DNA from: an uncultured Eubacterium sp.
Lineage (GTDB): Bacteria > Bacillota_A > Clostridia > Lachnospirales > Lachnospiraceae
DNA: 5,622 bases
Assembly: GCA_948759685.1 (NCBI GenBank)
Contig: CAQBGY010000235.1
Span: 1-5,622 of the forward strand
Reading direction: 5' to 3'
Position numbers and translations under genes: made by a program. Positions 1 to 5,335 of this stretch are shown here, piece after piece. Positions within the stretch are counted from its first letter, which is position 1. Each line of letters starts with the position of its first letter. Below the pieces are notes generated by a model. It was not told the DNA's origin. It made no database searches and worked only from the letters and a program-made list of their open reading frames with translations.

Positions 1-16
1 TGTCCTCTTCCGATCT
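1..16. other. Probable Illumina adapter remnant at contig start
   Basis: Bases 5-16 read CTCTTCCGATCT, the exact 3' end shared by the Illumina TruSeq adapters. Bases 1-16 differ from the end of the read-2 adapter (TGTGCTCTTCCGATCT) at one position only, base 4. The reading frame of the HTH gene that follows keeps good family similarity from base 18 onward. To the left it turns into Ser-Ser-Ser-Asp-Leu, where the family normally has a Trp-x-x-Ser pattern. These bases are therefore probably not genomic. Confidence 0.8.
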
Positions 17-167
17 GCAAGTCCAAATTCTTTGTAAAGAGGGACGAATTGCTGGGGTAGTGCGTATGAGCCGGATTTGGATTATACCAAGAGACGCGAA
101 GAAACCAACGGGAGATAAAAGGCGCAATACAGGAGGAAAAGATGATGCTACAAAGCACCATGTTTGA
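17..167 (+). CDS. Small helix-turn-helix DNA-binding protein, C-terminal part (5' end missing)
   Basis: An open frame from codon 18-20 to TGA 165-167 gives 49 residues. It starts with VQILCKEGRIAG, followed by a wing-like stretch RIWIIPRDAKKP and a short basic, polar tail. This matches the second helix and wing of the small MerR/excisionase-like HTH proteins of Firmicutes, whose usual pattern is S-x-R-x-V-x-x-LC-x-x-G-RI-x-G, then G/S-R-x-W-x-IP-x-x-A-x-KP. The first helix lies off the contig. The gene overlaps the methyltransferase start by 26 bases and contains that gene's ribosome site, so the two are probably cotranscribed and translationally linked. By position it could regulate the restriction-modification operon, as controller proteins do, but that role is an inference. 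The family match is made by eye. Confidence 0.7.
131..136 (+). promoter_or_regulatory. Ribosome binding site of the methyltransferase
   Basis: AGGAGG lies 5 bases before ATG 142 and 8 bases before the second ATG at 145. Both starts are acceptable and differ by one Met. The site lies inside the upstream HTH reading frame. Confidence 0.8.
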
Positions 168-1248
168 ACAACAAAAAATAGACTTATCCTCCGCACCGTG
201 GACAATGCACGAATTTTTTGCTGGGAGCGGACTTGTGGCCTATGGTTTGAGGGGGATGTTTGCGCCTGTTTGGGCTAACGATATCAGCGAGCAAAAAGCA
301 ACTGTTTATGAAGCGAACTTTGGTGATAACTATTTTGAACTTGATGATATCAAAAATATTCGAGGATATGATTTACCGTACGCCCATTTGTCGTGGGCCA
401 GTTTTCCCTGCCAGGATTTGTCATTGGCTGGTTCGTTGGGCGGAATCCATGCGTCGAGAAGTGGGCTTGTGTGGGAATGGTTGCGTGTTTTAGACGAGAT
501 GGAACAACGTCCCAAAATTTTGCTGTTGGAAAACGTAGTTGGGCTTCTTTCCACAAGTAAAGGCGATAATTATCGCATCCTCCACACGGCCCTTGTCGAG
601 CGTGGCTATGATTGCGGAGCAATCGTGTTAAATGCTTCGTATTTTGTACCGCAGTCCAGACCAAGAGTATTTATTCTCGCTGTGGAGCATGGCTGTCAAA
701 TTCCAGACGAGTTAGTTGGCGATGGCCCATGCTGGTTACATACTAAAACAGCGATTGAACTGGGGCGTTCTTTACCGCAATGGATATGGTGGAAAACAGG
801 AAAACCGTTGCGGCGCAGCAAAACGTTGAAAGACATTGTGGATGATACAGCTCCCTTTGATAAGGACAACGTACTCCGGCTGGTGCCGGAACGGCATCAA
901 ACCAAACTGAATGCTCATAATACTGTTTATGCCACGGGCTATCGCCGGACTCGACACGGCGAACAACAGCTTGAATTGCGTTTTGATGGTATTGCAGGGT
1001 GTCTACGGACGCCAGAGGGCGGGAGCAGTAAGCAATATTTAGTAGTCAAAAAGGATGGAATGACCCATGCGCGATTGCTAACTGTCCGCGAGGCCGCTCG
1101 GCTTATGGGAGCGCCAGATAGTTTTATTCTGCCTGGTAGCTATAACGATGGATATAAAGCGATGGGCGATGCAGTAGCGATGCCCGTGGCACGGTTTATT
1201 GGCGAACGCTTCTTAACAAAAATTGCGGAGGCAGTATACGATGATTAA
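142..1248 (+). CDS. DNA (cytosine-5-)-methyltransferase of a type II restriction-modification system
   Basis: This enzyme transfers a methyl group from S-adenosylmethionine to C5 of cytosine in a specific DNA site and so protects host DNA. The 368 residues carry the m5C methyltransferase motifs in order: motif I FAGSG (26-30) for AdoMet; the ND pair at 46-47 (motif II region); motif IV SFPCQDLS (87-94) with catalytic Cys90; motif VI ENV (130-132); motif VIII QSRPR (171-175); motif IX RLLTVREAAR (311-320); and motif X GDAVAMPV (342-349), with GDAV in place of the common GNAV. The target-recognition region should lie at about 190-310 and includes LRTPEGGSSKQ. Length is normal for a complete monomeric enzyme. 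The last 8 bases overlap the next gene (ATGATTAA), as expected for an operon. A neighbouring Vsr fits 5-methylcytosine as the product. The target sequence cannot be read from this window. Confidence 0.95.
   Translation: MMLQSTMFEQQKIDLSSAPWTMHEFFAGSGLVAYGLRGMFAPVWANDISEQKATVYEANFGDNYFELDDIKNIRGYDLPYAHLSWASFPCQDLSLAGSLGGIHASRSGLVWEWLRVLDEMEQRPKILLLENVVGLLSTSKGDNYRILHTALVERGYDCGAIVLNASYFVPQSRPRVFILAVEHGCQIPDELVGDGPCWLHTKTAIELGRSLPQWIWWKTGKPLRRSKTLKDIVDDTAPFDKDNVLRLVPERHQTKLNAHNTVYATGYRRTRHGEQQLELRFDGIAGCLRTPEGGSSKQYLVVKKDGMTHARLLTVREAARLMGAPDSFILPGSYNDGYKAMGDAVAMPVARFIGERFLTKIAEAVYDD
1227..1231 (+). promoter_or_regulatory. Ribosome binding site deciding the DUF4928 gene start
   Basis: GGAGG sits 9 bases before ATG 1241. 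The upstream in-frame TTG at 1223 would lie before this site and has none of its own, so ATG 1241 is the better start. Confidence 0.75.
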
Positions 1249-2176
1249 TCCAGAAGAACGCTTGAAAGCATTTCAAGCTGAAAACAATATTTTTACCAAA
1301 GGCCCGCTATCGCTGGTCGTGCAGTTTACTCGTTTGGTGCAGGACAAGCAGTTTCCGTTGAATCCTGATGATTTTCAGACCAGCAGCAAGGGGCAAGTAG
1401 CTGGGTTAGGCGGCGGAAATCTGAAAAAGATTTTGAAAGAGCATAGCATTACCCAACAACTGTCGGCTGAAGGCGGGCGAACCAGCCGGGGCAGCATGGG
1501 ATTGATGATTAAATATGTGGATTTTCTCAATGCGTGGAATACAGATGAAGCCGTAGACTTTGCCGTTGTCGAAGCATTTTGGGCGGAACAGGTTAGAGAG
1601 TATTTTAGAAATCAGCCGTTCGTTTTGACTGCTGACACATCTAAAACAATCGGCGCTAATTTGGACGAACTGTTTGAGCAGGCAAAAAAGCGGCAAAAGC
1701 AGAATCCGGGTACGCAGTATCTTGGAACGGTGTTGCAGCATTTGGTGGCAGCTAAACTCTGCCTTATTATGCCGGAAGGAGCTTTTGAAATTCATGGCGC
1801 TTCAGTAGCGGACGGCCCAACGGATCGTAACGGTGATTTTGTCATCAATAGCACGATTATCCACTGTACTACTATGCCAGGGGCGCTCCTGATTGAAAAA
1901 TGTAAAGCCAATTTGCGGAGCGGGTGTCATCCTGTTATCATCACAATTTTTGAGCGCGTGCATACGGCGCTGAACCTGGCGGAAGATGCTGGCCTTGCTG
2001 GGCGCGTAGAGGTGTGGGATATTCAGCAATTCTTATCCGCAAATGTATATGAACACAGCTTATTTGATGAAGCAAAGCGTAACTCTACCTTGTCGGATAT
2101 TATCAGCCGCTACAACAATATTGTGCTGGAAACTGAAACCGATCCAAGTCTCCGCATTGAGTTCGAGGCAAGGTGA
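1241..2176 (+). CDS. DUF4928 family protein, probable type II restriction endonuclease
   Basis: The 311-residue protein starts at ATG 1241. It resembles the DUF4928 family, which is commonly found next to m5C methyltransferases: KGQVAGL (50-56), EGGRTSRGS (77-85), a central PGTQYLGTVLQHLVAAKL block, then GDF (198-200), IHCTT (207-211), EKCKANL (219-225) and a C-terminal ETDPSLRIEFEAR. By position it should be the enzyme that cuts DNA lacking the methyl mark. The GDF...HCTT...EKCKANL block is the best candidate catalytic core (Asp199, His208, Thr210, Glu219, Lys220, Lys222). It is not a textbook PD-(D/E)XK, because the expected E-x-K is replaced by H-x-T. Cleavage activity is therefore inferred from context. 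The protein is soluble, with no signal peptide or membrane segment. It overlaps the methyltransferase by 8 bases and is followed by vsr after 6 bases. The family assignment is by eye and fairly firm. Confidence 0.8.
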   Translation: MINPEERLKAFQAENNIFTKGPLSLVVQFTRLVQDKQFPLNPDDFQTSSKGQVAGLGGGNLKKILKEHSITQQLSAEGGRTSRGSMGLMIKYVDFLNAWNTDEAVDFAVVEAFWAEQVREYFRNQPFVLTADTSKTIGANLDELFEQAKKRQKQNPGTQYLGTVLQHLVAAKLCLIMPEGAFEIHGASVADGPTDRNGDFVINSTIIHCTTMPGALLIEKCKANLRSGCHPVIITIFERVHTALNLAEDAGLAGRVEVWDIQQFLSANVYEHSLFDEAKRNSTLSDIISRYNNIVLETETDPSLRIEFEAR

Positions 2177-2182
2177 TTTGCT

Positions 2183-2602
2183 GTGGCGGATGTGTTTGAT
2201 GAAGAAAAACGCTCTGATATCATGCGGCGGGTCAAGTCAAAAAAGAATAAGTCTACAGAACTTCGCTTGATTGAAATATTCAAACAGAATGGTATCACTG
2301 GCTGGCGGCGGAATTATCCTGTTAAGGGTCATCCCGATTTTGTGTTTCCAAAGGAAAGGATCGCAGTGTTTGTAGATGGCTGTTTCTGGCATGGGCATGA
2401 TTGCCGGAACACCCGTCCCGCAGATGACCAAGAGTATTGGCAAAAGAAACGAGAACGGAATATAAAACATGACCAAGAAGTAACAGCTATGTTTGAAGCA
2501 CGCGGGTGGACAGTATTACGGATTTGGGAGTGCGAACTAAAAAAGAAGAACACTGACATTCTAATGCTTAAAATGGCTACTTTATTAAAAATTTGCTCTT
2601 AG
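2183..2602 (+). CDS. vsr: Very short patch repair endonuclease Vsr
   Basis: Vsr nicks DNA 5' of the T in T:G mismatches made when 5-methylcytosine deaminates, which starts short-patch repair. The 139 residues show the family features: N-terminal ADVFDEEKRSDIM, which binds DNA; Glu26; GHPDFVFP with catalytic Asp52; GCFWHGHDC (66-74) with the catalytic His70 and the zinc-ligand pattern Cys67, His72, Cys74; and WECEL (115-119) with the last zinc ligand Cys117. Asp65 stands where E. coli Vsr has His64, a variant I believe is common in Firmicute homologues. The start is GTG 2183, preceded by AAGGTGAT (2170-2177), which overlaps the stop of the DUF4928 gene. Translational coupling to that gene is likely. 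Length is normal and the gene looks intact. Its presence supports C5-cytosine methylation by the operon's methyltransferase. Confidence 0.95.
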   Translation: MADVFDEEKRSDIMRRVKSKKNKSTELRLIEIFKQNGITGWRRNYPVKGHPDFVFPKERIAVFVDGCFWHGHDCRNTRPADDQEYWQKKRERNIKHDQEVTAMFEARGWTVLRIWECELKKKNTDILMLKMATLLKICS

Positions 2603-2622
2603 GGGAAATAATATAAAATGCT

Positions 2623-2627
2623 GGGAG
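2623..2627 (+). promoter_or_regulatory. Ribosome binding site of the Ymh/HEPN gene
   Basis: GGGAG ends one base before ATG 2629, too close for normal use, but 7 bases before the in-frame GTG 2635. The true start may therefore be GTG 2635, shortening the protein by two residues. Confidence 0.5.
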
Positions 2628-2628
2628 A

Positions 2629-3375
2629 ATGAATGTGGACATAAATAAAATAAATACTGTGTGCTGTTGGATGCGGAATTTATCAAATCAACCAAATGTT
2701 TTGAATATGCCGGTTTCTACTGCGGATGTAACAAATATCCGCGAAGGGCTTCTTATTATTGCTAAAGATATTGAGCGTGAGCAACCTGTTCTTAGCAATC
2801 AGTTGATGACAATCAAAAATAGACTGTTTAGAGAAGTTCCCGCAAGTTGGAATACCATTCATATTTACATAAATCCATTTGCCTTTGGACAAGGAATTGA
2901 AGTATTAGATATCTTGTTGGCACAGAATTTCAATAGACAAGACAATTGGTGCCATTTGATTCATCCTCGGATAGCTCAAGTATCAAAGAAACTCTATTTT
3001 GATGGTAGTTATGCTAACGCGGCTTGTGATGCGTTTATTGAAATAAATGATAGAGTAAAAAGGCTTTTTCAGGTGGTAAAACCTGGAGAGGATATCCCTG
3101 ATGGCGATGCGGCAATGAAAAGGGTGTTTTCTACAAAGAACCCTTTGATAGAATTTTGTGATCGTTCCACTGATTCTGGTGCGAATACACAAAAAGGATT
3201 TATGGAGATGCTTGCAGGAGCGATGTCAGCCTTGCGTAATCCTAAAGCCCACGCAAATATACAAATAGAACGGGATGACGCTATGCGTTGTCTGATATTC
3301 GCAAGTATGTTGATGTATAAAATTGATGAAGCGGTGCTTTATTCAAAGATAATAGAACCGCTAAAGTCGCAGTAA
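2629..3375 (+). CDS. TIGR02391 (Ymh) family protein with HEPN-type RNase motif
   Basis: The 248-residue protein ends in the signature of the TIGR02391/Hypo_ymh family: DSGANTQKGFMEMLAGAMSA followed by LRNPKAH and a C-terminal helix ending MLMYKIDEA. R203-N-P-K-A-H208 fits the R-x4-H motif of HEPN ribonucleases, with a polar residue after the Arg. As I recall, the Ymh family belongs to the HEPN superfamily, whose active members cut RNA in toxin, abortive-infection and CRISPR effectors. The N-terminal half (to about residue 140) is divergent and may sense or bind a ligand; I see no known motif there. No membrane segment or signal peptide is visible. The start may be GTG 2635. It follows vsr by 26 bases in the same direction and could be the last gene of the operon. 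Base composition turns AT-richer here than in the methyltransferase genes, suggesting a separate origin. RNase activity is inferred; the family call is firm. Confidence 0.85.
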   Translation: MNVDINKINTVCCWMRNLSNQPNVLNMPVSTADVTNIREGLLIIAKDIEREQPVLSNQLMTIKNRLFREVPASWNTIHIYINPFAFGQGIEVLDILLAQNFNRQDNWCHLIHPRIAQVSKKLYFDGSYANAACDAFIEINDRVKRLFQVVKPGEDIPDGDAAMKRVFSTKNPLIEFCDRSTDSGANTQKGFMEMLAGAMSALRNPKAHANIQIERDDAMRCLIFASMLMYKIDEAVLYSKIIEPLKSQ

Positions 3376-3459
3376 CCGCCAAATCTGATAGTGGATTGGG
3401 CCACTTCTGTTGATGTAGATATAGGGTAGTTAGAAAATCGGTTGAGGGAGGGGAGCCTT

Positions 3460-4934
3460 GTGGAAGAACTTAAAATTTATTTTTCAGATTTTTTCGATGT
3501 GGATGAGGATATTATTGAATCTTATGGTGCTGTGAATATTTCTCTGATAAATGATATGCCCCTCTTTGTAGATCCATTTCTGTTATTTAATAGCGAGAAA
3601 CCAGAATATTAACAAATTCATGCTGAGATCATTCGCTATTTATTGTTTTTGCAACAGCAGGCGGGAAACTATGACACGCCGCCTAAAGGAATGCTATCGT
3701 CATGGTATTTATTTTCAGAGGTAAAGCAGACATGGTTGGGTTTTAGCTTGGATGGAAATGGAGGACGTGGATTAGGGAAGGACTTCGCCGAAAATTTATT
3801 TTTAGGCCTTAAAACAATTTTTAGAGAATTTGGAAAAGAGCAAATAACTAAGAGTTCACATTTAGAGAAGCTGTGCTTGATTAGCCCATTAGTTGGCCGG
3901 GATAAAATCAGTGACTTTACAACAAATTTTGCGAAAAAGTACTATTAAACTATACGATGGCATTTGCCAAAGAAAACCTGTCACCATCACAATGCAAAAC
4001 AGTTTGTGTTCCAAGAGTTGAATTTAATTATGAAACCAAAACTTGGAGAACAAAAGAATACATTTTACCTTATTGTAATAACGACTATGTTTTGCTCACT
4101 CCGCGTGACTTGTTGACACAGGATGAAACATTTATAAACAGAGCGGATATGTTAGGCAATCTTCAGAACATTGCCCCTTCGGTCGAAGATGCAACACTTC
4201 GATTTGAATTAAATCAATATTTTACCGAAGTTCTTTCAAAAAAGCAAAAAGAATTGTCTAAAACGGAGAAGAATTGGATTGCTACAGAATTGATTCGTTC
4301 ACATCCCGAATTAATTGACTATTATATTAAATATAAGGAAGATAATGAAGAAAAAGCAACTTCTATTAGTACTCAGGCCGTCCAAGAAGTCAGGATGCTA
4401 TTTAATACTCAACTTCAAGAACTTACGCAATGTTTGAATGCTCGAACAGCGTTTTATAAAATTAATGCTAATTCCCATGATGAAGCGTATCAGCGAGTTC
4501 AGTTTTTAAAAGATGTCATTGAGAACATGGACGGGTATCGTTTGTTTTATCTGAACGGTCATCCTCTTAAGCGTGAAAACGACCTCCAGATTATGTATCG
4601 TTTAGTTTGGTATGCAACAGATTTTGATGTAAACCGTGAAGTTAATAATGGTCGCGGTCCAGTTGATTTTAAAATTTCAAAAGGAAGCAAAGATGCGACA
4701 TTGGTTGAGTTTAAATTGGCATCCAATTCAAAGTTAAAAAAGAATTTAGAAAATCAAGTCGAGGTATACAAAAAAGCTAACGGGACAGAGCGTGCAATAA
4801 AAGTCATCCTATTTTTCAGTGACGCAGAATTGGAAAAGGTTACACGAATTCTCAATGAACTTGGTATTGCTGGATGTCCTGATATCGTGCTGATTGATGC
4901 CAGAGATAATAAATTATCAGCTTCAAATGTTTAA
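3460..4934 (+). pseudogene. Disrupted PD-(D/E)XK nuclease gene (one nonsense codon, one frameshift)
   Basis: GTG 3460 has a strong site (GGAGG 3447-3451, 8-base spacer) and starts MEELKIYFSDFFDVDEDIIE. After 50 codons the frame hits TAA 3610-3612 and then continues in the same frame as QIHAEIIRYLLFLQQQ. The family should read EYQQ(I/L)H there, so a CAA-to-TAA change is likely. The frame runs on through DGNGGRGLG (98-106) and GRDKISDFTTN. At the A5 run 3934-3938 it must shift by -1 to continue as VLLNYTMAFAKENL; otherwise it stops at 3946. Restoring one A gives a protein of about 491 residues. Its C-terminus has a PD-(D/E)XK core: GPVDF with Asp403, then VEFKLA with Glu417 and Lys419, then a Gln433-x3-Tyr motif, all in repaired numbering. 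The long middle part is of unknown function. ATG 3957 has no ribosome site, so the C-terminal piece is unlikely to be made alone. I recognise the protein type as an uncharacterised family seen in defence regions but cannot name it. The gene is AT-rich and lies 84 bases after the HEPN gene. Confidence 0.75.
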
Positions 4935-4935
4935 T

Positions 4936-5065
4936 TATAGCAATCATCAGAATTGCTGGCAAATGTAGGGCGGGACGACCTCGGCCCGCCGTCCTGCCGC
5001 AAACGGCGCACCGGGTCGTCGCGCCCTACGGAGCGCCTTTGTCAGCAATTTTGGATCCTGCTATA
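4936..5065. mobile_element. MITE-like inverted-repeat element, about 130 bp, non-coding
   Basis: The ends are perfect inverted copies, TATAGCA (4936-4942) and TGCTATA (5059-5065). Inside them AATTGCTGGCAAA (4951-4963) pairs with TTTGTCAGCAATT (5038-5050) with one mismatch, and GTAGGGCGGGACGACC (4965-4980) pairs with GGTCGTCGCGCCCTAC (5014-5029) with one mismatch. The centre is GC-rich, with a small GCCG-CAAA-CGGC hairpin (4996-5007). The outermost TA on each side could be a target duplication, as left by IS630/mariner-type transposases, which would make the element proper 4938-5063. There is no reading frame inside, so it would need a transposase from elsewhere. It begins two bases after the pseudogene stop. 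The RNA would fold into a long hairpin and might also end transcription or stabilise the upstream mRNA. A chromosomal REP-type repeat is the alternative. Confidence 0.7.
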
Positions 5066-5103
5066 GCATATTATGTACCAGGCCAACAATAAATAAGATA
5101 AAA

Positions 5104-5140
5104 AACCGTCCTGTTGAATTTGTCATCCAGCAGGGCGGTT
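5104..5140 (-). terminator. Hairpin terminator, T run on the minus strand
   Basis: AACCGTCCTGTTG (5104-5116) and CAGCAGGGCGGTT (5128-5140) form a 13-bp stem in which two positions are G-T rather than Watson-Crick pairs, around an 11-base loop. On the minus strand the stem is followed directly by TTTTTT (complement of 5100-5105), the standard intrinsic-terminator form. On the plus strand the stem is followed by AATATATAG, a poor U tract. It may act in both directions, but as drawn it best stops leftward transcription, although no leftward gene is visible to its right. Confidence 0.6.
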
Positions 5141-5194
5141 AATATATAGTCGACGAACTTGAGGAGAGATAAAAAGGGGGGAGGAAAAAGGCAC

Positions 5195-5223
5195 TTCCAT
5201 TTCCCATAAATTTATGCTATACT
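5195..5223 (+). promoter_or_regulatory. Candidate extended -10 promoter of the sensor gene
   Basis: TGCTATACT (5215-5223) is an extended -10, TG-n-TATACT. The best -35 candidate, TTCCAT (5195-5200) at a 17-base spacing, is weak, which is usual for extended -10 promoters. Transcription would start near 5230, leaving a leader of about 105 bases before GTG 5336. It lies downstream of the hairpin terminator, so the sensor gene is probably independent of the defence operon. Confidence 0.5.
5205..5216. repeat. Perfect 12-bp palindrome in the promoter spacer
   Basis: CATAAATTTATG is fully self-complementary and lies between the -35 and -10 positions, overlapping the TG of the extended -10. A dimeric repressor bound here would block RNA polymerase, so it is a candidate operator. 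AT-rich palindromes of this size also arise by chance. Confidence 0.35.
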
Positions 5224-5335
5224 GATTCAAGTCAATTGCTGCCAGTCCAGCCGGGCGTGATGTCCGCGGGAAGGGTACAAGAGGCTTTTATTCTGTCTAC
5301 TGACAAAAATCATCAGGAAAAGGAGCGACTGAAAC
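5224..5335 (+). other. Untranslated leader of the sensor gene
   Basis: This is the stretch between the candidate -10 and the GTG start. It contains a small hairpin, CGGGC-gtgat-GTCCG with one G-T pair, in a GC-rich patch around 5252-5266, and ends with AAAGGAG (5319-5325), the ribosome site. I see no match to the c-di-GMP or other common riboswitch consensus sequences, and no small reading frame that I would support. Confidence 0.35.

Noticed and set aside
46..55. GAATTGCTGG shared with the MITE arm (4950-4959)
   Set aside because: It is a 10-base match inside the HTH coding frame with no further similarity on either side; chance is the simplest reading.
1223..1240. TTG 1223 as the start of the DUF4928 gene
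   Set aside because: It has no ribosome site, while ATG 1241 has GGAGG at a 9-base spacing.
1406..2559. Several minus-strand open frames within the restriction and vsr genes
   Set aside because: All are shadows of well-supported plus-strand genes, without ribosome sites or recognisable motifs.
3390..3405. Hairpin AGTGG-attggg-CCACT after the HEPN gene as a terminator
   Set aside because: The stem has only 5 pairs and no T run follows.
3396..3425. Promoter TTGGGC / TATAGG before the broken nuclease gene
   Set aside because: Both boxes are poor and the spacing is 18; too weak to list.
3643..3948. Independent 101-residue gene starting at TTG 3643
   Set aside because: It is the in-frame middle part of the broken gene; similarity continues upstream to the TAA at 3610 and there is no ribosome site.
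3957..4934. Independent 325-residue gene starting at ATG 3957
   Set aside because: No ribosome site precedes it, and the frame upstream of the ATG (VLLNYT) continues the broken gene's sequence.
5224..5335. c-di-GMP or other riboswitch in the sensor gene leader
   Set aside because: The conserved core sequences are absent and only a 5-pair hairpin is visible.
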